Assembly: GCA_941918925.1 (NCBI GenBank)
Contig: OW799234.1
Location: 116,783,128 to 116,847,127 of the forward strand
DNA from: Phyto melanocephala
Taxonomy: Eukaryota; Arthropoda; Insecta; Diptera; Rhinophoridae
Reading direction: 5' to 3'
DNA: 64,000 nt
Position numbers and translations under genes: made by a program. The number at the start of each line of letters is the position of its first letter. Position 1 is the first letter of the stretch. The notes beneath the pieces were generated by a model, which was not told the origin of the DNA, made no database searches, and was given only the letters and a program-made list of their open reading frames with translations. This document shows positions 49,600 through 61,088 of this stretch, piece after piece.

Positions 49600-50905
49600 T
49601 TTGTGGCACCTTTTACTTCGGATGTCAGGTGTAGCTAGTTTCACCTCCACCAAGAGAAAAATGGTTCTTGCAACCAATCCGACGCTCAAAGAAACGAGAT
49701 GCACTCGCAAGATCGTGGATAAAACTTTCCCCCAGATGCTGACTTCTAGATCCCGGGATAACAGAGAGATAGAGAAGGTGTTTCTTCCTCCTGAAAACTT
49801 CTTAAAATGTAATTAACAGATAGATTTAATGTGGTTGTATGTACTCCTAAGACTCAGTGTCCAGTTAGAGCACCAAAAAGACCTCGGAATTGGGAGTGAG
49901 AGAGTCGCAGAAGCATTCGACGGTAGTTCAGTGATGTTCATTTATGTGTTGCTGGTTGGTTGGTTATCGTGGTAGTTCGCTGCACGCCAACAGTCAAGTA
50001 GAGTCTGTATGACTGTGTTGCTATTTCATAAGTATCAGTCTCCGCACATTATCTAAAAATACGGGTATAATCTAAGTATACCCTGTAGTATCCCAGCCAG
50101 TCTACTGCCCTTCTGATCGCTGATATTTTAGCCTGTATAATGTATTTAACAGTAATCTAAAAGATACTTTTCTATCAAAATAGGCAATAAAGAATCCACT
50201 GAGGAACACCTTTCCTGATTTCGATCCGCCAGTATAAACCTCCATATAGCCAACTTCTTCATCGAGTGATGTCGGTCCGAAGATTTATACAGAGAATCTC
50301 TTGTCACGGAAGAGAGTTGGGGTGCAATAGTCTATATATCCCGGAATATTGGAAATTCGTTAAATTATTGTCTCATGTCCGTAAGAATATGGCTTCTGGT
50401 TTCCATACATTAATAGTGCGAAAACTAATCGTCCTATTCAGGGTATTACCTAGTTCAACATCAAAAATAATGTTTTTAAGGGTGTCGTACCTGTAATTAG
50501 TAGTGCTGCGCTTCACAGCACATTCCCGAAAAGTTTGCTATACGTAAAACGTGTGAGTACATTTTACCATACCAAAGCACCGTATATAAGAATCTGTTTA
50601 ACAACCATATCAATCAGCCTGGCTGTTTCTCAGATCTATACCGCAGTTTTTGGTGACCCTTCGACACGAATATATGGCTAAAGATGCCTCACTTTCAATT
50701 GGTTGTTTTGAAACCAGAATAGTTTCCCATCTAGTCCTATATACCTAGCACTATCCACTAGACCGAGTCCAACGCCCCCAATCTCGGGAGTTTGAAGTTC
50801 GTCACTTGGTATTTCCTAGTTAAAAGTACAAGGTCCGTTTTGTTTGTGTTGATACTTAAGCCGTGAAACGTAAGTTCCAAAAGAAATCTAAATCACCGTT
50901 TATAC
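49600..50905 (-). pseudogene. LOA-like LINE, 3' half (RT thumb, RNase H, Cys tail), decayed
   Basis: Minus-strand blocks in order: HGLSINTNKTDLVLLTRKYQ (about 50880-50821), PRLGALD, ILIYGALVW (about 50595-50567), LLITGTTPLKTL, the RNase H start VYTGGSK (about 50243-50222), IIQAKISAIRRAVDWLGYYR (about 50150-50091), LLRLSHSQFRGLFGALTGH (about 49920-49864), then LNLSVNYILRSFQEEETPS. This is the RT, RNase H, TGH and Cys/His-tail order of LOA-clade elements. The catalytic Asp of YTDGS is Gly and the Glu of QAEI is Lys. Stops and frame shifts are frequent. The left end near 49590 abuts AT-rich DNA beside the neighbouring mariner relic; the 5' half is missing. Plus-strand frames here (49601-49816, 50266-50496) are shadows. 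Confidence 0.82.
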
Positions 50906-51245
50906 GCAAAAAATTTTTTTGCAATAATAATTTAAGACGTTCGTGTAAAACTCATTTTAAAAATATAAACAAAATTGAGGACTAAAATTGTGGGCTTCTT
51001 TATTAAAAACAAATCAAAAATTACATTTCTGGTCTCTGCTTTTATTGAGAACAAACAAAAGCCCACGCAATTAGAACAATGTTATAAAACTAAAATATCG
51101 GTAGTGCTTGTGAAACAAAAAGAACTACTCTGAAATGAAAAATTTTGTAAGCCACGAAAATATCAGTAACAATTTGATGCATGAAATTAAGTACGACGGT
51201 AGAATTTTGACAAGCTATACTATTTCAAATAAATAAAAGTAACAG
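50906..51245. other. AT-rich non-coding DNA
   Basis: Nothing recognised; the left copy of the target duplication of the next element (AGTAACAG) is at 51238-51245. Confidence 0.6.
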
Positions 51246-51436
51246 CAAGGCGAATCCAATAAGGTGAACTCGTCGCTAAAACAACTACAAAGTGAAAAAA
51301 TACAAACGTGTATTTTATTAGTGTAAAACAAAACGATATGTCACAAATACACAAAAATTTGACAAGTGGTCCCTAGAAGTAGTCAACAGCTGATTATCAG
51401 CTGATCTAATAAGTTCACCTTATTGAATTCGCCTTG
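51246..51436. mobile_element. 191-bp MITE with 25-bp inverted repeats and perfect 8-bp target duplication
   Basis: Termini CAAGGCGAATCCAATAAGGT at 51246-51270 and their inverted copy at 51412-51436 differ at one base in 25. The flanking 8 bp AGTAACAG (51238-51245 and 51437-51444) are identical, so this is an intact insertion. An internal hairpin CAGCTGAT-T-ATCAGCTG lies at 51387-51403. An 8-bp duplication is typical of the hAT and P superfamilies; the ends alone do not decide between them. Confidence 0.93.
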
Positions 51437-51444
51437 AGTAACAG

Positions 51445-52756
51445 TAAACTAAATATTTTGGTGAGTTTATACGAATTCCTAAATAATCATATTTCTGTTA
51501 TTTCAGACTATTGCATAATACTATTAATATTATTATTATTCCAACCGATTACAATTTTATAATTTTTAATATTTTAGATAAATTGAAGGCTTATTTGACA
51601 AATTTCTATACAGCATCTGTCAAATAAGACTTAATAAACCTAAAATGTTTTTTATGAATACGGCAATTAAATTAGAAATTAAATTTATCTTTGCCACAAT
51701 AAATTAACTAAAAAGTATTTTCACAGAAAATATAGTATATAGTTTTAACATTTTGTTTGTGCAGCACTGCTTTAAATGCATACCCTTAATATTTAGTACA
51801 GTATTGAAAACAATGACTGTTTGTCTCCTTTTTTTTTGTATACTTTTTGTGGTTTAAAGAAAGTAACTTATGTATGTCTGAAACAAAATTATGTTTTATT
51901 TATGTGGTCGTATTTTTAATATACATTTTGTTGTTGATGTTCATTTATAACACTTAAACATAAAACCACAATTTCTTCTTTTTTTTTTTATTTAAATTTT
52001 TAAGACTTTAACTCGGTTAACATTAACTACCTCCGTCTGTACTCATATCTTTGTTTAGTTTTGTTTTTAAGACTAAAAACGCTTGAATGAGCAATATACT
52101 AACTATTGTCTTTTATTTGGTATTATTCTACCTTTTATTTACAACAGAATAATGATTATGATCGTTATTAACCACAACTGTGTTCCATGATTCTACTGCT
52201 GGTATTTGAACTTTAAAACCGGTTTAACTTAATCGACCGACCCGATGAAAGATGCGCTTTTTACATATATAGTTTTCATCTGCTTTTCAACAAAAAAAAA
52301 GCACTAAAATGACTGTAACATTTTAGAATAAAAAAAAAATTAAAGCAAAAAATAAAAGACAAAATGCTATATGTGGCTATACCGATTCCTTAATACCCTT
52401 TAACAACTAAATACAAAGTATTAGCATTTTTTCACCTTTTCATTCGTATGAAACCATTGGCATAGATAAGTAGGGATATCCAGGGGGGTTGACTTAACTA
52501 TCTACTTAAAAATGAAAGAAAACTATTTCTTAATAAATTTAAGAAAAAAAAAATCTTTTTAATGTTTTAAAAAAATTTCGCACACATAGGTTTGCTTTTT
52601 ATAAATCGACTTGCTAATATGTTGGCACAAAATTGGTTCAATAGTTCTAATTTATTTTAGTGGAAATAAAAATTTATTGTTTTAAAATTGCTCCAATTTA
52701 GTAAAGGTGTACCAAAATTAAATTAAAATAAATTTCAATTTTTCATTTGTTTTCAA
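51445..52756. other. AT-rich non-coding DNA
   Basis: No gene recognised. Confidence 0.6.
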
Positions 52757-53359
52757 AAGTGTTGGCAATCCTGAAAAAAACGATTCGACAGTTGACAGTT
52801 TAGGGTTAGTAATTGAACAATATTAAAAAAAATAAAGCTTGGTGGCCGCAGTTCGAAAATTTCACACAAAATATGGTTGGAATAATGTTTTTGCTTCGAC
52901 AACTGGGAAAAAATTAAATAAAAAATTTAGGGAGACTAGATCCGTTGGAGACGTTAAACACACTGGGCGTCGAAAAATAAGCCGTTAAAATTTCAATATC
53001 ATTGTAGAGACAATCCGGCACATTAATTCAGCGTCTTGGCCAATAATAACAAATTTCAAAAAGCTCTCACAGCGTATACTCACTAAAGATCTGTCAAGTC
53101 TAGCTTTAATTATTTTTTAAATATTGTTCAATAATGAACAAACATTCAGCCTTATTGCCACTGGCGTTGTCGTGTCGTTTTTGTGTCGCAAACGACAGAA
53201 ATACGACAAGGTCTGATTCATTTTACATTGTCGTAAATATTACACGGTACCAAAAAATACGACAACGCCACTGACAATAAGGCTGATTGATCTGTTATGT
53301 AACGCTCTTACTAACTAATCCTAAACTGTCAGCTGTTGAATTGTTTTTTGTCAACACTG
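52757..53359 (+). mobile_element. Mariner-like deletion derivative, carrying a nested MITE
   Basis: The left end (AGTGTTGGCAATCC from about 52757) and the inverted right end (CAGTGTTGACAAAA, ending 53359 before TA) match. So do the blocks further in (ACAGYTGACAGTTTAGGRTTAG). Plus-strand frames between them read SVGDVKHTGRRKI (about 52938-52976) and SQRILTKDL (about 53070), pieces of the N-terminal half of a mariner transposase of the same kind as elsewhere in the window. All catalytic segments are deleted. The element is interrupted at 53147-53285 by another small element. Confidence 0.75.
53147..53285. mobile_element. 139-bp MITE nested in the mariner derivative
   Basis: Terminal inverted repeats of 27 bp (53147-53173 and 53259-53285; CAGCCTTATTG...GGCGTTGTCGT) differ at two positions. 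ATT flanks both sides, a candidate 3-bp target duplication. It carries several CGACA/TGTCG words inside. Confidence 0.85.
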
Positions 53360-53473
53360 TACTGCACAAATGGCGACATATTTAAATCTTGCATTAATTT
53401 TTGGACACCCAAGTTTGTCCTTAAGAATGTTTTCCACAGACCAATGTTCATATGTCAATAAGTCGCAAGGATA

Positions 53474-53882
53474 AAGGCCATGTCAGATAAAACTTTTACT
53501 TCGCGTTGCTTAAGAAAATCGCTTTGACATTTAAGATGAAATAGAAATAATTATATGAAACATGTCACATAAAGTACTTTCAACGCAGCGTGAAGCTTAA
53601 AGTTAAGCAACTCTAATCTTTTGCGCGCTTTGACAGTTGAACGCAAAATTTGTATTTAAAACTTTTATAAAATAACATGTTTAGCTTTTATTTTTAAAAT
53701 ATATTATTTAGAAATTAAACAATAGTGAAAAAATTTGAAAAGTACTTGCAAATTTTATAGGTAAACAAACAATGCGTAAGTGTTGTCAAAGTTTTCATTG
53801 TAACATACATCTTTTCACTCGCGCTTTTCTGTCAAAGTTAGAAACCTCACGCAAAGCGAAGAACTTTTATCTGACATGGCTT
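53474..53882. mobile_element. 409-bp TA-flanked MITE
   Basis: The ends AAGGCCATGTCAGATAAAAC (53474) and the inverted right end (AAGCCATGTCAGATAAAAGT, ending 53882) match over about 35 bp with a one-base indel and a few substitutions. TA precedes and follows. TTCGC/GCGAA and TGACA words recur inside in both orientations. It has no coding capacity and is probably a Tc1/mariner-group MITE. Confidence 0.8.
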
Positions 53883-54121
53883 TAAGTATTAAATATATTC
53901 TTCTAAATCTCAGATGAATATTTCTTAGTCCAATACACGCTATGACAAACTTAAATGTGTACTACAGTTTCCGTTCTTGGTAGTGGAGGGTATAAAATAC
54001 TTCATCTACTGCTGTATGAGATACCAGTGTTAAAGAGGAGCAAAATTTTTCAGATTTCGATCATCCTGAAGAAATAGTCGTAAATATGTTTTCTCTAATA
54101 AAATTTTAGTTATTAACAGAA

Positions 54122-54259
54122 CAGCTGGGGCCAAATTACGGCATTCGATCACGATCGAAATTTTACTTGAACGATCGAGTTCGCTGTGCTTTAGGTATAT
54201 AGATTCTAATAAGAATTTCTAAATTTCGATCACGTTCGAATGCCGTCATTTGCTCCCTG
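54122..54259. mobile_element. 138-bp MITE with about 40-bp inverted repeats
   Basis: The left arm (GGGCCAAATTACGGCATTCG...) and the inverted right arm (GGAGCAAATGACGGCATTCG...) match with several substitutions and a short indel at the tip. The arms occupy most of the element. No clean target duplication is visible. Confidence 0.7.
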
Positions 54260-54424
54260 AGCTTTATTATTATCAATATTTTTTTTCATGAATTTTCTTG
54301 TCGGCAACATTTTAAACAATTTATTAAATTTTATGACTTTACAAAATAGCTAGATATGAGTTTTAAATAAAAGAAGAAAATATTAATTCGGTTTTGACTA
54401 AAGATGATTTCTCTTCTAGAGTGA

Positions 54425-54590
54425 CGTTTTGGATTAGCCAGTATAGTGCTAGTCTACTAGTCCGGCGGTTACGAGTTCGATTCCTGCTTTGTTACACTAC
54501 AACGGACAAATGCTCCTTGTTACTCCGCTCATTTAGTAAAATAATAATATAATAAGAATTATAATAAATTTAATAATATTGCAATAATTT
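54425..54590 (+). mobile_element. Candidate tRNA-derived SINE
   Basis: An A-box-like word (TTAGCCAGTATAG, 54434-54446) and a B box (GTTCGATTCC, 54475-54484) lie about 40 bp apart, the spacing of internal RNA polymerase III promoters. The intervening GTCTACTAGTCCGGCGG resembles a tRNA anticodon arm. A unique part follows, then an AATAAT/ATTATAATAAAT tail from about 54538. The acceptor stem cannot be paired convincingly, so this is not a functional tRNA gene. Confidence 0.5.
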
Positions 54591-56999
54591 ACTGTCTTCA
54601 CAAGGGTGTCCTAAATTCAAATGTTCGAAATTAATAACATAAAATATTTGACTGTTGTAAACGACCCTTCACAACTAATTGTGGTATATCAAAATAAAAT
54701 CGCCGATTTTGTTAAATTTTTTATAACAGATCTTTAAAACGGATATGGAAGGCGACGTCTTTCAATTATTACAGACTGCTATTTTAAGCCGCTTCTTAGC
54801 AGATCGCTGCAGATATCTGAATATTTATGACATCACATCGATATTCTAGAACATTATGACAATATGACATGTTAGGACACCTTGTAAATACAGTCATTGT
54901 ATTGTAATAAAATATGTTAATAAATGATTTTTCTTATATTTCAAAAGTAATACACGGTAACACTACAATAGACTAACTTACCTTATCTTTTAACCACAAA
55001 ATTATACCGTTATATGATTCTGACTGGATACACAAAAAGCAGGAAAGAAAAAAACTGTCTAAACTAATAGCCTTACTAAATTACGGTTAAAATACTCTAA
55101 AACCAAAACTGAATACAAAAATTTAACATGGGAGCCACTGCAACAATAAGTGAAAGGTCGTTCAATTGTTGTTGATATTTTTTCTCTCTCTCTGGAGATC
55201 TTTATTATTACCATATTTAGCGGAAAATATGGTTAAACTTCAACAAACATTTAAACAAAAGTCTTTTTATAACCAATAAACAAATTCAAAGCAGTTTGCA
55301 CTGGCACCACAAATATTTATGTATGTAATTGTATATGAGTATGTATGTAGAGTTTTACTGTACTCATAAGTGGCAGAAGTATTTATTAAAATTTATTTTT
55401 CAGTTGGTTAAGCGCATGTGCACAGCTTTTTCTTTTGTATTTATTTAATTATTTCTACTATTATTTTAATTTTTAGACCACAATTTGTTGTGTTTTTTAA
55501 ACAACAAAAAATTTAGAAATTTTTAAATAAATTCGTTACTTTAATTATAAACATTTTGAAGTTAGAAAAACAGCTACAACATATTTAATGCTTTAGTGAT
55601 TTTGTACGGAAGACAATGTGTTTTATAAAAACCAAATTTTTTGCAAAACATTATTTTTGAACATATAAATATTTTTTAAATGGAAAATTTTAACTGTAAG
55701 ACGGCAAAAAATAATATCGAACATAAAATCAACAAATAGCCAAACGCTCTAAATTAACTAAAATCGCTAGATTGCTCGAGAATTACAAATGATAAGTTTT
55801 AAAGTTAAAAGTCCTTCTCAACCCAATTACAAAAAATGTGTTCTTAATAATTTGTAAAAGGTATTTACTTCACCGGTTTAAGGGTTTAAGTTTTTCAAAC
55901 ACAACGTCAACTAGAAATTTCAAACTAACTTTAACTTATGAACTCAAACAAATTTGTCGCCACCAAAATTTTTAGTTTCATTTAGCAGTGTAACAACGAA
56001 ACTTTAGGTCACGATAACATTTTATCCAACTAAATAATTACAAAGTTTCAGGATTTGAAATTCTTTCTGCCGAATTGTTCCAAAAAGGTTCCCAGATGAT
56101 TGCAGCCATATAACAAATTTTTTGCAAGACAAAATGAAAAACAGTACAAAAATATTAAAAAAAAAGTATCCCAATCGTATGATTGCACAATAAATTGGTA
56201 CGCGGATAATATTGTGCTTATTTTAACCAATCAAATGCAACTCTGATGGGCAACCGTGTGACCACTTTTAATACAACAGCGCGGCAATAAAAATGTCAAA
56301 AGTGTGCCAATATTTATTGTGTTCTTTAGCGACAATCAAAGCTTACAATACGCGCCAATATTTTAATATTCAATTATATGTGATTAAAAAATTTTTCTTT
56401 TATACGAAGAAGGAAGCAGAAACAATCGTGTGACGGGAATGCGGCGATTTTTGTCACTATAGCATTTTACGCCATCTTGCAACAATGAAATTTGTATAAA
56501 GGAGGCAATCGTGTGATTACAAAGTATTTGATTGGAATAATCTGATTATTGTGCGCCAATTCAGCACAATAAAAATTGTGTCAGATTGGTGCATTTGCGG
56601 CAATCATGTGATCCCACCTTTAGGAATCGGTCTGGCCCAGGTCGTCTGCCCATTTTTTTTTAAATAATATTGTCTGAAACTTGTGTCGATCAAATAAACA
56701 ACCTACGTCTAATAATTGAACAAAGAAACAAGTACTATTAGACACTCTATCTCACCTTTAATGACATCGAGAAAGCCTTTGGTGCCATTGATCGAAGCAA
56801 AATGCGGTCTGCTCTTGAAAACAAAGCAAAGCGAAAAAAATAATGTCGACTGTACAAAGATTGCAAAATGCAGTTGTTGCATTGCGAAACAGCGAGTTAA
56901 CCGGTAACAAAAGAATGCAGCGATAAATAAGAATGCTAACATTTTATTTGTAACCGTTTTCGTCGATATAATGTCGACAATATCTGGTGGAAGTAGCGG
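54591..56999. other. AT-rich non-coding DNA with a recurring CAATCRTGTGAT word
   Basis: No gene recognised. CAATCGTATGATTG (56172), CAACCGTGTGACC (56251), CAATCGTGTGACG (56423), CAATCGTGTGATTAC (56506) and CAATCATGTGATCCC (56601) are spaced irregularly. The two facing frames near 56709-56942 are mutual shadows with no domain. Confidence 0.5.
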
Positions 57000-57430
57000 C
57001 TTACAGTGTTTAATCAGTCAACCAAGCGGAAAACTCGCCTATGCCGATGTCATATTTCTACTGGCAATGAAAAAAGACGACATTAAAAGGAAAATGGATA
57101 GCCTGGTTTCCACGCTGGTAAAAAGTAGCCTGCATATCCATGCATAGAAATCTACTTAAACACCAGCATTCACGCTAAATAACAAGTCTATTCAAAATGT
57201 TGACAACTTCTGCTACCTAAGAAGTATATTAGCATCATGCAGCGGTTGCAGACTCTCGCATTCAGAAAGATAAAACGACATATTACAGTCTGAGAAGAAT
57301 GTTGAACTCAAACAGCTTTCCTACACATCTCCCAGAACAACAAAAATCCACGTTTACAAATCTTGTGTCAAAAGTGTCCTGCTGTATGGTTTCGAGACGT
57401 TTTGCTCCGAACCTTTATCAGTAGAAAGAT
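57000..57430 (+). pseudogene. Non-LTR retrotransposon reverse transcriptase relic
   Basis: The plus strand reads KLAYADVIFLL (about 57031-57060), then DDIKRKMDSL, VDNFCYLRSIL (about 57208-57240), and KIHVYKSCVKSVLLYGFET (about 57346-57402). This is the RT palm-to-thumb order YADD-I-x-L-L ... V-x-x-F-x-YLGS ... K-x-x-x-Y-x-x-x-V-x-x-x-LLYG-x-E-T of endonuclease-type LINEs. The catalytic YADD box has become YADV (57040-57051). Frames shift between blocks. The wording is closer to RTE/R-type than to the LOA-like relics elsewhere, but the clade is uncertain. Confidence 0.75.
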
Positions 57431-58718
57431 AAAAGCTGTTGCTCGGTGAAATTCGTGCTCTAAATTTTAAAAAAAATTTTCGTTTAAATTGATGATAACG
57501 CCGACAAAATCCAAAATTTCTTTTAAGTTCATTATATATAAAAGGTTTCTATTTTAATTAAATTATGCTTAAATTTTAAAATTTTCTTTACTAGAATTTC
57601 TTAACTATATAATAAAATTTTAGATATAAACCTTAGTTTTATTGTCAAAATAATTTCTATCAATGATCGATAAAAGTTACATAATTGCTGTATTTGCAAA
57701 AATAAAGAGGCAACAATACCCTTATTTTTATTATTTATTATTCATTAATGCAACATTTGTTTGCCAAATTTTATTGGCCCTTGTTCAAGTTATTATTGAC
57801 ATTTAGCAAATGACATCAAAAAATGAAAACAGATATAGATAAGATTGTTTTATAAAATTTTATCTAATTGTTAAACAAACAAACATTTTCAATCAATACA
57901 AATTATGATAAAATTTCTAACAAACCCCTTTATATCTGGGGACACACTGGCTGCTACAACACTTATTGTTTTTGAATAAATATTGATATCATAACATTTA
58001 ATATAAATTATTTTTTTTTATCAGTTGCATTGCAATTAAAATATGTGAGAAATTATTTGAACATTTGCGAAATTCAAAAATATTGATTTAACCGCTCGTT
58101 TTAGAAATTAATGAAGAGTGTGTTTTGCTTTTAATAATGTCACACGTTTTGCTGAAATGAGACTTTGAGTATGAATGACATAAATTTTATATTTACATGA
58201 TCGCCATAAAAAATGCATGTTGTGATAAGAGCGATAATTAAAGCTCAGGATTAAACTAATATTGGCACAAATTTAACGTGATAGTGTTTATTTATTTTTA
58301 TAACTTTTTCTGATTTTATTTGTAATCATCAAATAAATATTGACTTTAATATAAGTATCCTGACCTACACTCTTCATACACTTATTAAATGCATACGAGT
58401 GAGTATGTTTGCCTAAAGATTGTTAGCGAAAAAAATTTACAAAAGCAAAAAAATTAAAAAAGATGTTTTTGCAATTACGGCGGGTGATATGGAAAATTAT
58501 ATTGTTTTGGCAAATGCAGTTTTCAATCACTCAACAATACACTTAGAACCGACAAAATATATGTTGTGTTTACTTTGAGGACATCAATCATATCATATAA
58601 TAATAGTGGTCAATGCTGGCTCCTTACGATAAATAAAAACATACACTAAAATATGATCAATATAAGCCATAATTAATTGTTTATCACTTATCCCCGTTAA
58701 AAATCTGAACCAAACTTA
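57431..58718. other. AT-rich non-coding DNA
   Basis: No gene recognised. Confidence 0.6.
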
Positions 58719-59384
58719 TAAAGGGTCGTTAAATTTTAGGGGCGATGTTGAATGTGAACCACACCTAAACGTCAAGTTTTTTATACCCGCCACCAAAAAA
58801 ATGGTGGGGGTATATTCATTTTGTCATTCCGTTTGTAACACATCGAAATATCCATTCTAGACCCCATAAAGTATATATATTCTGAATCAGGGTTTGATTT
58901 GATGACGATCTAGCTATGTCCGTCCGTCTGTTGAAAGCACGATAGAGGTCGCACCGAAAAAGCTAGGGCGCTCAAATTTTGCCAGAGTCTTTCTCATAGA
59001 CAAGGTTTGTTTGGTATTGAAAATGGGCTATATCGATATATTAATAAGAGAGTTATAAATCGGAAAGCAAGAGTAGGTCGAAAAAACGGTGTCCTTCGCA
59101 CAACGAATAAAATGGAATTGTGTCCAGACGCATAAACGTAGAGTCATGAAACTTCGAATATATATTTATCGAGTCAAAGGAATATTTTTCCCCGAAAATC
59201 GCTTAAATCTATGAGTTAGGAAAAGAGTTATCGATCAAAATGTACGAAAATTTATACCGCACAGTGTATTTTTCGGTATATATAAAAACAAAAACGTCAT
59301 AAAAGCAACAAAATTGAATGTACGACTCTGAAATTTTGCACACTTTGCTTTTTGGTGAGACGCTTTTTTGTGACGGAAAATCAA

Positions 59385-60425
59385 TGTGCCACGCCCACTT
59401 TTACGCTCACCTCCCATATAACGTTTTACCTAAAATTCATATAATTTCTATATAAATAAAGATTTTAGAATAATAAAAGGCTATATTTAAACACCTAAGT
59501 TGTACTCATTCGCAAAAACAACTTTGACACGCCTACTATAACGCCCACTTTTCACGTTATCTACCGTTAATGAAATTTAAAAGCTCATAAAACCGCCAAA
59601 ATAAGAGGTATGATAATAAAATTTGCTACGTATATCCCCCTAGGCAATGTCATTACTTTGCCAGAAAATTAAGGTGCCATGCCCACTTTTACGCCCACCT
59701 CCCATATAACGTTTTATCTAAAATTCATATAATTTCTCTATTAATAAAGTTTTTGGAATAATAAAAAACTATATTGAAACACCTAAGTTGTACTCATTCG
59801 CGAAAATAACTTTGACACGCCTACTATAACGCCCACTTTTCACGTTATCTACCGGTAATGAAATTTAAAAGCTCAAAAAACCGCCAAAATTAGAGGTATG
59901 ATAATAAAATTTGCTACGTACATCCTTCTAGACAGTGTCATTACTGTACCAGAAAACTAAGGTGCCACGCCCATTTTTACGCCCTCCTCCCATATAACGT
60001 TTTACCTACAATTCATATAATTTCTCTATTAATAAAGATTTTGGAATAATAAAGGGCTATATTGAAACACCTAAGTTGTACTCATTCGCAAAAATAACTT
60101 TGACACGCCTACTATATCGCCCACTTTTCACGTTATCTACCGTTAGTGAAATTTAAAAGCTCATAAAACCGCCAAAATTAGAGGTATGATGATCAAATTT
60201 GCTACGTATATCCTTATAATCAATGTAATTGTTGTGCCAAAAAGTTTAGGTGACACGCCCACTTTAACGCCTACCTCCTATGTAACGGTTTATCTTAAAT
60301 TCATGTAATTTCTCCATTGACAAAGTTTTTGGGAAAATAAAGGACTATATTGAAATATTTAAGTTGTATTTATTAGCAGAAACTTTATTGACACGCCTAC
60401 TTTAAAGCCCACTTTTACTGAAAGA
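59385..60425. repeat. Tandem array of a 288-bp unit, about 3.6 copies
   Basis: The word ACACCTAAGTTGTACTCATT starts at 59491, 59779 and 60067, and a diverged copy at 60355; the period is 288 bp each time. Each unit contains two clusters of CACGCC(C/T)AC and one CTCCCATATAACG. The first three units are very similar; the last is diverged. Confidence 0.95.
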
Positions 60426-60466
60426 CTACATTTACAAAAGCATTTTAGTAGCATATCGAAGTCATA

Positions 60467-61088
60467 AAGGGTGGTTATATTTTAAGGGCCGATGTTGATT
60501 TTAAATAAAACACAAATTATTTAAGAAATTATTATCATTTCTTTTAATAATGATAATATTTGTACGGTTCAATTATGTATTTAACAAAATATCGGCCAAA
60601 TGCCCCCCCCCCCCCATCCTTGGCGCCACTCCTCTATCTGATGGTCCAAATTTTCAATGACAATGTTGATGCTCAATTGTTGGGCATGATGATGAGTCGA
60701 GGTTGACTGCTCTTTTGCCACACTATCGCAAAAACCAGCAGTGGTTCCCATTCAACGCACTAAGAAGGCATTCACAGATTTTCTAACATTTTATAGAGAC
60801 CTGTTTTGCAGAAATTTTAATATTTTTTTACAATTCTCCCGATTGTGGACGTATTTGAACGATTATGTTGATCAAAAGAATTACGAAGTGCACAAAATGC
60901 ATTTTGATTTGAACACCCATTTTTATAAAAAACCTGAATAACTTTAAAGCGTTGCTCATTTGCGTATCTTTCTACTTGTCAAATTGAGTAAGTTTGAGAT
61001 TGAGAAATGTCAAGTGAAATGCAGAAAACAAATTTAAAGACTAGGTGTAGTTCACCTCAACATGGGCCCTTAAAATTTAACCACCTTC
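60467..61088 (-). mobile_element. Inner mariner derivative, 622 bp, nested in the DINE-like element
   Basis: The ends AAGGGTGGTTATATTTTAAG (60467) and the inverted right end (GAAGGTGGTTAAATTTTAAG, ending 61088) match at 28 of 32 positions. TA lies on both sides (60465-60466 and 61089-61090). Read on the minus strand it has the transposase start region (helix-turn-helix: words such as TTCAAATCAAAATGCATTTT), then the same internal deletion junction as the outer copy, then the C-terminal region. A C13 run (60603-60615) lies near the C-terminal end. The plus-strand frame at 60741-60941 is antisense to transposase and not a gene. Confidence 0.92.

Noticed and set aside
53960..54010. DINE-like 3' end (GTGGAGGGTATAAAAT)
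   Set aside because: The GGGTATA word is not followed by the hairpin or the CTTACTTGTTT terminus.
54434..54505. Functional tRNA gene
   Set aside because: A and B boxes are present, but the acceptor stem does not pair and the anticodon arm is irregular; a SINE head or tRNA relic fits better.
59385..60425. CRISPR-like array or satellite locus
   Set aside because: Units are 288 bp with no short repeat/unique spacer structure, and the array lies wholly within one DINE-like element in eukaryotic DNA.
60741..60941. Plus-strand 66-codon frame as a gene
   Set aside because: Antisense to the N-terminal transposase region of the inner mariner derivative.
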